The notes beneath the pieces were generated by a model that saw nothing but the letters and a program-made list of their open reading frames with translations, was not told the origin of the DNA and searched no databases. The translations under genes and the position numbers were made by a program. Positions 1 through 7,437 of a stretch of 64,000 nucleotides of DNA are shown here, in pieces. Numbering within the stretch: position 1 is the first letter of the stretch; each line of letters opens with the position of its first letter. Source of the DNA: CAZIJH01 sp964539655 (GTDB lineage Archaea; Aenigmatarchaeota; Aenigmatarchaeia; CG10238-14; SCSR01); assembly GCA_964539655.1 (NCBI GenBank), contig CAZIJH010000003.1, forward strand, positions 1 through 64,000, written 5' to 3'.

Positions 1-136
1 GCGATGCACGATGCGCACCACAATGGGACGCAACGCCGAGGGGAGAAGCAAATCCCCTAAAAGTGCGCCCAGTTCCGATGGGGGGTTGTAACTCATCCAC
101 ATGAAGCCGGAATCCCTAGTAGGCGAATGTCATCAA

Positions 137-263
137 ATCTTTGCGTAGCGATGATATACAATGCACTACTCTGAGGCATGTTTTGAAATCCATATTTCAC
201 AATATATATTTCGAAACGGTCTTTGACGAGTGAACTCACATTTGATCTTCGCAAAGATGTGAA
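137..263 (+). other. Intron-like insert (about 127 nt) in 16S helix 43
   Basis: The helix-43 strands GGCGAATG (122-129) and CGTTCGCC (266-273) pair, but about 127 nt separate the halves of their loop. The insert ends pair with each other (TCTTTGCG 138-145 with CGCAAAGA 250-257). Identical AAA triplets (135-137 and 262-264) sit where the two bulges of a bulge-helix-bulge motif would be, and the 4-bp central helix (131-134 with 258-261) has one mismatch. Cutting after the second bulge base gives a 9-base loop close to normal. It is too short for a homing endonuclease. An unspliced expansion segment remains possible. Confidence 0.6.
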
Positions 264-386
264 ATCGTTCGCCGAATACGTCCCTGATCCTTGCACACAC
301 CGCCCGTCAAACCAATCGAGTGGAAGTCCATCGAGGATTGCGACGAGCAATTCAAGTTGGTCTTCTGCAAGAGGGGTTAAGTCGCC

Positions 387-521
387 ACTTCGAGGAGCCG
401 CGAAAAAGTTCCGAGATGATATTAATGGTTTGACTCTGAAAATCCCGATATTGAGTCGGGGTTTGTCAATGATGAGTCCGGAGGTGAACTGATTGGACAG
501 AATCGGTTCTCGAAGCGATAA
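387..521 (+). other. Intron-like insert (about 135 nt) in 16S between helices 44 and 45
   Basis: Between AAGTCG (379-384) and CAAGG (523-527), where the universal sequence is AAGTCGTAACAAGG (E. coli 1492-1505), there are about 135 extra bases. The ends form a bulge-helix-bulge: central helix GTCG (381-384) with CGAT (516-519), bulges CCA (385-387) and AAA (520-522), and a long intron helix CTTCGAG (388-394) with CTCGAAG (509-515). Removal gives a product of the canonical length but with changed bases at the 1498-1499 positions. The boundaries are inferred; RNA data are needed to prove splicing. Confidence 0.65.
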
Positions 522-727
522 ACAAGGTAGCCGTACGGGAACGTGCGGCTGGATCACCTCCTTAATTTTGGATTTTTAATTCAAAATGAATGGAAAAATC
601 CGTGCAAAGAGCGAGTTCCTGCCTCGGGCATCAATACAAAAGCCGTCCTGCCTCGAAGATTTATTTTTCTTTCCCGACCGAAATTCGGGAAAAAAAATTA
701 ATTTTTAAGAATTAGAATTTTCCCGAT

Positions 728-2296
728 TTACTTTGTCGGAGTAAGAATTTTTTGCAGCAGATCGTCCTGGACGTAGGTGTAGATTGATCTGAAAGCGCCG
801 ATGTTTGTTTCCATCGAACGATCGACAATTCTGTCGTCGTTCTGAACAACTTCTATCAATCTTGTCAGCTGGTCCTGGTCAAGATGCTTCTCTTCGAAAA
901 GTCTGAAAATGTTTCTGAATACGGCGGCCCTGTAGCTCGGCACACCTTTCTTGTTCGACCCCAGGACGTTGCAAGTGGCCTTCAGGAAAATTTTCATCCT
1001 TTCCGTGTCGGCTTCGGTGATTTGCTTGAATGACTTCTCCGTGTCCCTTGCTTCGGGGCGCGCGATAAATTTCTTGGCATAGAGCCATGCGTTCGCCATC
1101 TCCACGAAGCCTATTTCCCTGTCGCGCGGATAATGTGAGAGCCATTCCCTGAGCTCGTTGAAAAATTTGACATTGCCGTCGTCGATCGCTTTCGTGTGGT
1201 CTCTCAACGAGAGGACCTTGCCCAGATTTATTTTCCTGTAGATCGATCTCGCCTGTTCCTCCGGATGGACGAGCAACAGGAAATTGTATCTTTGCAGGCC
1301 GTATTTTTCTCGTGCAACCACGAAAGCGTGCATCCTGTGCTGTGCATCCATCAGCCCGTATTTCCCGTTTTGCAGCTTTGCGACCCTGATGATGTTGTCG
1401 TAAAATTTGTTATTCAATATAGCTTCGAGTATGTCCGCGACGTGGTCGTAACTCACTTTCCTCTCGAAGGCCGCAAGTTCGAAATCGCGTTCTATGTGAT
1501 GGAGGTCGTAGTCTTTCAATGCGATAATTTCCATGTCTGGAGGGAAAACGTTGCCATGCACGTCGACGGCACGCTTGACGTTGAGTCCCTCGAGCCTGAG
1601 CCATTTTTCTTCGGGGTTGAAAGGATTCTCGATTTTACGTGACGATCTTTGAGGTGGCTGCAAACCTCCTAAATCCTCGTCCAATCTCTCTTCCAACTTT
1701 CTCAGCTCTTTGATTGAGTTGTTTTCCGTCGGTGGGGCGTCCTTTACAACCTGCTGAAGTGAAAGGGGCTCTATCGGTTTTTTGGACGGCTTGAATCCTT
1801 CAAGCAAGTCGATCATGTAAATACTCGACGGTATTTGCGAGAATTGAAGGCTGCGTTCCTTCACGATGCCCGGCAAATCTTTGTAGCTCACGACCGGCGG
1901 ATTGCGATAATCAATCAAAGTCGGATCAACTTTCGCGACGTTCAGGAATATGTCGTCCTGATTCGCCATCGACGGAGAATAGTTGAAAATAATTGATCTC
2001 TTTTGCATCACGTCTTCCGACTGGGAGTCCACGACGGGGCATCCGTTGAGTATCACGAAATTTCTGCTCTGGTCAAAATGCCTTTTCATCATCGACTGCA
2101 GGCTGTTCGGCCTGTAATCGCCCGGGCTCGCAATCGAATCTACTCCGAAAAGAGTTTTCACGAGATACTGGTCAGCATACGACCCGTCCATCACGATGTT
2201 GAGATTCGCGCCTGTGAAATCGACTTCCAGAACTTTGGACGAACCCGCATCCATATCATAATTCTGCACGGAAAAATTTAAATAAGCGGTTTGCAA
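728..2296 (-). CDS. ParB/DGQHR-like nuclease-fold protein of unknown role
   Basis: 522 residues. The N-terminal half (about 1-230) is unrecognised. Around residues 235-345 there is a ParB/Srx-type fold resembling DGQHR proteins (DndB-like): the strand KYGLMDAQHRMHAFV corresponds to the G-x-DGQHR signature, with D in place of the first G. A helical C-terminal domain follows. DGQHR proteins occur in DNA-modification and mobile-element contexts, but no modification genes lie beside it. It ends 165 bp from the 16S 3' end on the opposite strand. Confidence 0.6.
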   Translation of the reverse strand: MQTAYLNFSVQNYDMDAGSSKVLEVDFTGANLNIVMDGSYADQYLVKTLFGVDSIASPGDYRPNSLQSMMKRHFDQSRNFVILNGCPVVDSQSEDVMQKRSIIFNYSPSMANQDDIFLNVAKVDPTLIDYRNPPVVSYKDLPGIVKERSLQFSQIPSSIYMIDLLEGFKPSKKPIEPLSLQQVVKDAPPTENNSIKELRKLEERLDEDLGGLQPPQRSSRKIENPFNPEEKWLRLEGLNVKRAVDVHGNVFPPDMEIIALKDYDLHHIERDFELAAFERKVSYDHVADILEAILNNKFYDNIIRVAKLQNGKYGLMDAQHRMHAFVVAREKYGLQRYNFLLLVHPEEQARSIYRKINLGKVLSLRDHTKAIDDGNVKFFNELREWLSHYPRDREIGFVEMANAWLYAKKFIARPEARDTEKSFKQITEADTERMKIFLKATCNVLGSNKKGVPSYRAAVFRNIFRLFEEKHLDQDQLTRLIEVVQNDDRIVDRSMETNIGAFRSIYTYVQDDLLQKILTPTK

Positions 2297-2375
2297 AAAG
2301 TTCAGGATAAATACTTTCGCAATCGCATAGAAAATATTCTTAAGTCATCTGAAATCGAAATAATTATTGGTTTTG

Positions 2376-3002
2376 ATGAAAAAGGTCAGAGGGAAAAAAT
2401 TTAATTTCTCGCTTGTCGGAATTTCCTTTGTAATTTTGCTGGTTGCCGCAGTTCTCGTTTTTTCCGGAGTGAATAATTTCGGAAAGGATGAAACGCAGAG
2501 CAACGTTGTCGTCGATGACGAATCTGCAACAAATGTTCCTGAACAGACAAGCGCAGAAAACAAGACGCCCGCGACGGTAGAGACAAACGTGACTGAAACT
2601 GTGGTCGAGTCTGATCCTTGTTTTGTGAAACCCGAGATTTCGATTTATCCCGAGATGGTAAGCCTGGCTCCGAATGCGAAGGCCACTTTCGTGGCGACCG
2701 TGAAAAACACTCAGGTGCTCGGATGCGGCTCGTCGGATTTCATAGTGGAAGCTAGCGGTCCTGATGGATGGAACATTAAATTGTTCTCGCCGACTTACAC
2801 GCTACAATGGGGGGACACAGGAAAGACGAGGATAGAAGCCAGGTCGGTTTACACTTCGACTCCGGGAACGTACACGATCACAGCGACCGTGAAGGACTTG
2901 AAATCGAACATGACTGCGCAGTCGTCCGCAGTTTACAACGTGACTGGGCAGACTTCGAGTACCGGGCAATCAACGATCTCCGGATATTCGACATACGAAT
3001 AG
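2376..3002 (+). CDS. Membrane-anchored extracellular beta-sandwich protein
   Basis: The ATG at 2376 is chosen over the in-frame TTG at 2367. An N-terminal basic stretch and one membrane helix (about residues 10-31) anchor a Thr/Glu/Asn-rich linker. A roughly 100-residue domain follows, with the pattern of NEW3/CARDB-like Ig-fold modules (conserved Pro-Gly-x-Tyr turn near the end). It is probably displayed on the cell surface. Function unknown. Confidence 0.65.
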   Translation: MKKVRGKKFNFSLVGISFVILLVAAVLVFSGVNNFGKDETQSNVVVDDESATNVPEQTSAENKTPATVETNVTETVVESDPCFVKPEISIYPEMVSLAPNAKATFVATVKNTQVLGCGSSDFIVEASGPDGWNIKLFSPTYTLQWGDTGKTRIEARSVYTSTPGTYTITATVKDLKSNMTAQSSAVYNVTGQTSSTGQSTISGYSTYE

Positions 3003-3082
3003 GATTCAAGGATTTATTTTAGATCAGCCTTATATGAAATGTTCTTCTGAAATTTTTTTAATAGATCTTAGGTGAGAATAAA

Positions 3083-3253
3083 ATGCCGAGAAGAAAACAC
3101 GTAGCTGGAGTGGGTCCGAAGGAGCAGCGCCAATACGAGCACATCAAGGAGTCGGCTAAAAAATCTGGCAGGTACGGAGGCCGGGCGGAGGAAGTCGCTG
3201 CGCGTACAGTCCTGAAGCAGCACAAAGAAAAGGGTCACAGGAAAAATCAGTAA
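3083..3253 (+). CDS. Small basic protein, 56 aa (plasmid-stabilisation-like)
   Basis: A short ORF with ATG at 3083 and an AGGTGA ribosome-binding site at 3070-3075. The product is Lys/Arg/His-rich with the segment KEQRQYEHIKES and a GRAEEVAARTV helix, resembling short bacterial and archaeal proteins annotated as plasmid stabilisation or KGG-like. It is soluble with no membrane helix. The role is unknown; a nucleic-acid-associated function is a guess from its charge. Confidence 0.6.
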   Translation: MPRRKHVAGVGPKEQRQYEHIKESAKKSGRYGGRAEEVAARTVLKQHKEKGHRKNQ

Positions 3254-3348
3254 CCATCCTACCTTTAAAAAGGATTCTGAAATCTGTTTAGCGATTTTTC
3301 TAAAAAAAATTAACAAGGTTTATATCTTAATATTCCGCAGTGTGTTAA

Positions 3349-4673
3349 ATGAAAAGTTTTGAAGAACTTGGAATCAAGAAGAGCCTGAAATATCTAGAGC
3401 AGGCAGGATTCACCGAGCCTTTCCCGATACAGGAGCAGGCCATTCCAATTCTTCTTTCAGGAAAGGATATCATAGGTCAGGCGCAGACAGGGACGGGAAA
3501 GACTGCCGCATTCGGTCTTCCGATACTCGAAGGGATTGACGAGAATGTTAATGATACGCAGGCACTGATAATTGTGCGTACGCGAGAGCTCNNNNNNNNN
3601 NAGAGCTCGCGATGCAGGTCGCCGAGGAAATGAGAAAATTTTCTGGAAACACCGCGAGAGTCACTGCAGTATACGGCGGTGAAAGCATGATGAAACAGAT
3701 ACAATCTCTGAGGCATTCGAGACAGATTGTCGTCGCTACTCCTGGAAGGATGTTGGATTACATACGCGAGGACGTGATGAGATTGAACAGGGTGAGATTC
3801 GTTGTTTTGGACGAGGCGGACAGGATGCTCGATATGGGTTTCATCGACGACGTGAAAGAAATTTTGAGAAACGTTCCTGCTGAAAGGCAGACGAGCATGT
3901 TTTCCGCGACGATGCCTTCGGCTATCATAAGGCTTGCGCACGACTTCATGAAGAGTCCTGAAAAAATAATCGTGAGCAAGGACGAGATATCGAACGTCGA
4001 TGTCAGGCAATTTTATGTCGAGATGAGCGAGAGGGACAAGCTGAACAATTTGTGCAGCCTCTTGAAGGACGGAAAGAAGACAATTGTTTTTTGCGCGGCC
4101 AAGAGCAGAGTCAGGAGAATCGCGGACGATCTCTACAAAAGAGGATTCGAAGTGGAAGCGATTCACGGCGACATGGAGCAGCCGCAGAGGACGCGCGTCA
4201 TCAACGAATTCAAATCAAATAAGGTGAACATACTTATTGCTACCGATGTTGTGGCGAGAGGTATAGACGTCCCCACGGTGGAGCGCGTCGTAAGCTACGA
4301 CGTGCCGCGGGATACCATGGTTTACTTCCACAGGATCGGGAGGACTGCAAGGGCGGGAAAGACGGGAAGCGCGATAATTTTTGTGACGGAAGAATACTGG
4401 AACGATTTCAACACGATACGCAGCCAGACGAATATCAGGATCGAGAAGATGAATGTCAACGTCCAGGAATTCACAGTTGTCAGAAGCTCTCAGGGAAAAT
4501 TCGGCGCTGTGCGCAGGTTCGGCCAGGGAACTTTCTCCAGGGGAAGAAGAGAAGGATACGGCAGAGCGCCGTCGGGAGAAAGACGCGGAGGATTCGGGCG
4601 TGACGGCGGACATGGGGGAAAGAAACGTTTCAGCGGAAGGCCTAGCCGCGGGCGCAGACAGTACGGACGATGA
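3349..4673 (+). CDS. DEAD-box RNA helicase, interrupted by a 10-N gap
   Basis: The Q motif and Walker A (AQTGTGKT) lie before the gap; motif II DEAD, motif III SAT and motif [10 protein letters not shown] lie after it. An Arg/Gly-rich tail follows, as in RNA-remodelling DEAD-box enzymes. The N run (3592-3601) falls in motif Ia. AGAGCTC ends the left side and begins the right side; merging that 7-base overlap restores one frame reading RTRELAMQV, a normal motif Ia, and gives 435 residues. It overlaps the next gene by 4 bp (ATGA), so the two are probably co-translated. Confidence 0.93.
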
Positions 4674-5593
4674 AAATGAAATCGGTCAATTTCGTAGTTC
4701 TCGGAGACGCGTCGATTGCGGACGAGCTCGCGAAGAAGGGAAGCGTTACGGACATGACGTTCTACGAGAAAAAATCCGCGGATAAAATTTTTTCTTTTAT
4801 CGTTCCTTCGGGATTTCCTGAAAAGATCCAGCCACTCATTCAGTCAATCGCCCTTGCGGAATACGCTATCGTCAACATAAAACAGATAGACAAGAATCTC
4901 GGCGAGCAGATTGTCGCGCTCGACAGCATGAAAATGGAAAGGGGATTCGTAATCGCTAACGGCCTCGACGAGGACGTTAAAAAAATTATCAAATCCACCG
5001 TGCTAGAAAATTATGAGTTCGTTACGTTTGAAGAATTGAAACAAAAAATAGAAAATATAGAACAGTTTTCATTAGATGGTCCTACAAAAATTATTATTGA
5101 TGCGGCGTTTGAAGTGAAGGGCGTCGGCACCGTCGCTCTGGGAATCGTCAGGAGAGGGACTTTGAAAAAACACGACGACATGGAATTGTTTCCGCAGAAA
5201 AAAATCGTATCGGTAAGATCCGTACAGATGCACGATGATGATGTGGATGAAGCGGATTCACCGGGAAGAGTGGGAGTTTCATTGAAAGGGACTTCTGCCG
5301 AAGAAATTTCTCGCGGAGATATTATTGCTGCCAAGGATTCGATGAAAACCGGGACTGTTTTGAAAATTGTTTTCGACAAGAATAAATTTTACAAGGAGGA
5401 CTTGAATCAGTCATCGAGCTATCATCTTTGTGCTGGTCTGCAAATAAAGCCTGCAAAGATTTCTTCCAACGATTCGATCGAAATTGTAATGACAACAGAC
5501 AAGCCGTTTGCATTCGAACCTAACGAACGCTGCGTGGTTCTCGATTTGAATTCACCGATGAGGATAGTGGGAAGCGGAACAATCCTGCAATGA
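4670..5593 (+). CDS. EF-Tu/SelB-like translation factor without GTP-binding motifs
   Basis: 307 residues. Residues about 1-125 occupy the place of the G domain but have no GxxxxGKS/T, DxxG or NKxD motif. From about 140, the segment ending VALGIVRRGTLKKHDDM matches translation-GTPase domain II (beta barrel), followed by a domain-III-like barrel. This resembles the archaeal SelB-like/EF-1alpha-related proteins that have lost GTPase activity. The 4-bp overlap with the DEAD-box helicase gene suggests coupled expression. A role in RNA or tRNA binding is inferred. Confidence 0.65.
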   Translation: MKMKSVNFVVLGDASIADELAKKGSVTDMTFYEKKSADKIFSFIVPSGFPEKIQPLIQSIALAEYAIVNIKQIDKNLGEQIVALDSMKMERGFVIANGLDEDVKKIIKSTVLENYEFVTFEELKQKIENIEQFSLDGPTKIIIDAAFEVKGVGTVALGIVRRGTLKKHDDMELFPQKKIVSVRSVQMHDDDVDEADSPGRVGVSLKGTSAEEISRGDIIAAKDSMKTGTVLKIVFDKNKFYKEDLNQSSSYHLCAGLQIKPAKISSNDSIEIVMTTDKPFAFEPNERCVVLDLNSPMRIVGSGTILQ

Positions 5594-5642
5594 CTACCGC
5601 ATATAAAAGTTTAAATTGAATTAACTATTAAGATAAATTCAC

Positions 5643-5727
5643 GGGCCGGTAGATCAGCGGTAGATCGCTTCCCTTGCAGCTTTTGCAGGCAAGGAAGAGG
5701 CCTCGGGTTCAAATCCCGACCGGTCCA
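5643..5727 (+). tRNA. tRNA-Ala(TGC) with a 13-nt intron
   Basis: Acceptor stem GGGCCGG/CCGGTCC contains the G3-U70 wobble that identifies tRNA-Ala, with discriminator A73 and no encoded CCA. The anticodon TGC is at 5675-5677. A 13-nt intron (5679-5691) sits at the canonical 37/38 position; CTTG (5673-5676) pairs with CAGG (5686-5689), with bulges CAG and CAA as in a standard archaeal bulge-helix-bulge. T arm TCGGG/CCCGA. A TATA-like element lies upstream. Confidence 0.95.
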
Positions 5728-5775
5728 CACGACTTTGTTTTGTATCTTATAAATTTAGCAGACATTTTATTAATT

Positions 5776-6426
5776 GTGTCTTGGATAGTTGAAGATGCAA
5801 TCAAGCAGAGAAATATTGAAAGAGTCAGAAAGTTTGTTGAACTAATCGGATACGATCATAACGTTAAGAAAGATTATGATCAACTTCCCTTACTCACATG
5901 GGTTCCAGAAAGAGAACTTAGGGGAATGATAATAAACGATCTAGGTTTAAAATCAGATATGAAAGTTGAGCTTAAGCTCGAAGAAAAGTACGAAATGAAA
6001 ATCGAGACAATTGGATTTGATTCCGATACGATATTGCTGAGACCTAGAAAGCCTGTAGATTTTCGAGACATTCTTCCGATCATTGACTATCTGTATAATC
6101 TCAAAGATTTGGGTTACTTACTGACTTTTGGACCATCTGTTAGGAGCAGGAAAGTAGAGAAAGAAGTAAAAGGTAAAAAGGAACAGTATGAAGATTTTCT
6201 CAACGGATGGTACATTGACATAGCTCGCTCAAACAAGAGATCCATCATATCAATTGAAACTGACTTCTCGCAACTAGAAGGCGATGAGTATGTTGATAGC
6301 GTGAGTTCTATTATACGTGTGACCGATTCAAAAATGGAAGACCCTAAGACGAAAGAAATTTTGGATACAATTACAGTGCGGGTCCTCGGAAAGAAAAATC
6401 CATACGACAATAAAATCGAGCAATAA
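5776..6426 (+). CDS. Hypothetical protein, 216 aa
   Basis: The open frame runs back into tRNA-Ala, so the GTG at 5776 is the most likely start; no strong ribosome-binding site is visible. The product is a mixed alpha/beta soluble protein with no recognised motif. The middle (LLRPRKPVDFRDILPIIDYL) is reminiscent of a ligand-binding fold, but no family can be named. Base composition is slightly more AT-rich than its neighbours. Confidence 0.5.
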   Translation: MSWIVEDAIKQRNIERVRKFVELIGYDHNVKKDYDQLPLLTWVPERELRGMIINDLGLKSDMKVELKLEEKYEMKIETIGFDSDTILLRPRKPVDFRDILPIIDYLYNLKDLGYLLTFGPSVRSRKVEKEVKGKKEQYEDFLNGWYIDIARSNKRSIISIETDFSQLEGDEYVDSVSSIIRVTDSKMEDPKTKEILDTITVRVLGKKNPYDNKIEQ

Positions 6427-6462
6427 CAATCCATTTTTATTGCAGAAAATCGAAATTAAATC

Positions 6463-7437
6463 ATGGGCAACAGAGGGTTGTCATCTCTAGTTTTGATCGG
6501 CATCTTTATCGTTGCTGTTATAGGAATCGCGGTATTTTTCGTATTGAATCCTCAACAATCTAAACCTGGCGAAACTTCGCAACAGCCTTCCGATCAAACG
6601 ACGCAACAACAGCAAACAAATTGGCAAACTGGCGGAGTCGCGATTGCAGGCACTTATGCGGATGCAGAAATTGTGTCACTTGAAAATGGAAATTACAGAA
6701 TGTATTATTCAATCGAGCCCGAAGTTACAGGAAACAAATTGGAAGTATACTCGGCAACATCTTCTGACGGGATAAGCTGGAAAAAAGAAGACGGGACTAG
6801 AAAGGAATTCGCGACTTTTCCTGATGTGATAAAATTGCCTGACGGAAGATGGAGAATGTATTTCCAAAATGACGGCGTGATAAAAAGTGCGATTTCGACT
6901 GACGGATTAAGCTGGATTGACGAGAGCGGAACAAGAATAGACAAAACTGAAACCGGTTTCGATTTAGAAAACGTTGGGGCGCAAGGAACAATTCGCTTGG
7001 ACGACGGAACTTACATAATGGTTTATCGCGGCACGATAGACGGAATGTACCAGACCACCGACAAAGTCCCCAACGAAGATACTCATGTGTATTTCTGGGC
7101 GACATCGAAAGACGGCTTGATGTTTGAAAAGAAGGGGCTGGCGATTGACTCGAGAAACGAGATCTTGCTGGGAGCGGCCGACGGCGCGGAATGGGTAAGA
7201 TGGGACGACGGGGAATTAAGAATCTACTTTTGGAGTTATGCCGGAATTTATCACGTGATTTATCGGGATGGAATTTTTTCCGATCCGACTTTTGATTTCA
7301 CGGTTAATCAGAATAAAATGGTGAAATTTTCGCCAGATCCTCCAGCAGATCCGACATTAGCAAAGATAAACGGCAAGTGGTTCATGTACTACGGCCAGCA
7401 TACGAAAGGAATTTACTATGCAACTTACGAAAAATAA
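6463..7437 (+). CDS. Membrane-anchored five-bladed beta-propeller protein (GH43/GH32-like fold)
   Basis: One N-terminal membrane helix (residues about 7-29), then a Gln/Ser/Thr-rich linker (30-60). The rest repeats blade-like units with Y/F-R-M-Y-Y/F motifs followed by S-x-DG-x-SW, typical of the arabinanase/levansucrase-like five-bladed propeller. The acidic catalytic triad of active glycosidases is not evident, so it may only bind glycans. It overlaps the next gene by 20 bp, which encodes a second anchored propeller. Confidence 0.7.
   Translation: MGNRGLSSLVLIGIFIVAVIGIAVFFVLNPQQSKPGETSQQPSDQTTQQQQTNWQTGGVAIAGTYADAEIVSLENGNYRMYYSIEPEVTGNKLEVYSATSSDGISWKKEDGTRKEFATFPDVIKLPDGRWRMYFQNDGVIKSAISTDGLSWIDESGTRIDKTETGFDLENVGAQGTIRLDDGTYIMVYRGTIDGMYQTTDKVPNEDTHVYFWATSKDGLMFEKKGLAIDSRNEILLGAADGAEWVRWDDGELRIYFWSYAGIYHVIYRDGIFSDPTFDFTVNQNKMVKFSPDPPADPTLAKINGKWFMYYGQHTKGIYYATYEK

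Larger units (their letters stand above)
1..563 (+). rRNA. 16S rRNA, 3' end (5' part outside window)
   Basis: This is the 3' third of the small-subunit rRNA. Landmarks visible are the TTGTAACTC helix, the decoding-region sequence TTGCACACACCGCCCGTC, helix 44 and the GGATCACCTCCTT tail that carries the anti-Shine-Dalgarno sequence. The tail matches the AGGTGA-type ribosome binding sites seen upstream of several genes here. Two stretches do not belong to standard 16S: about 137-263 inside helix 43 and about 387-521 just before helix 45; both are listed separately. No 23S or tRNA follows; the next gene is on the opposite strand, so the usual 16S-23S operon is broken. Confidence 0.97.

Noticed and set aside
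93..557. Long ORFs on both strands across the 16S and 23S genes
   Set aside because: They lie inside rRNA with clear secondary-structure landmarks and have no protein-like features.
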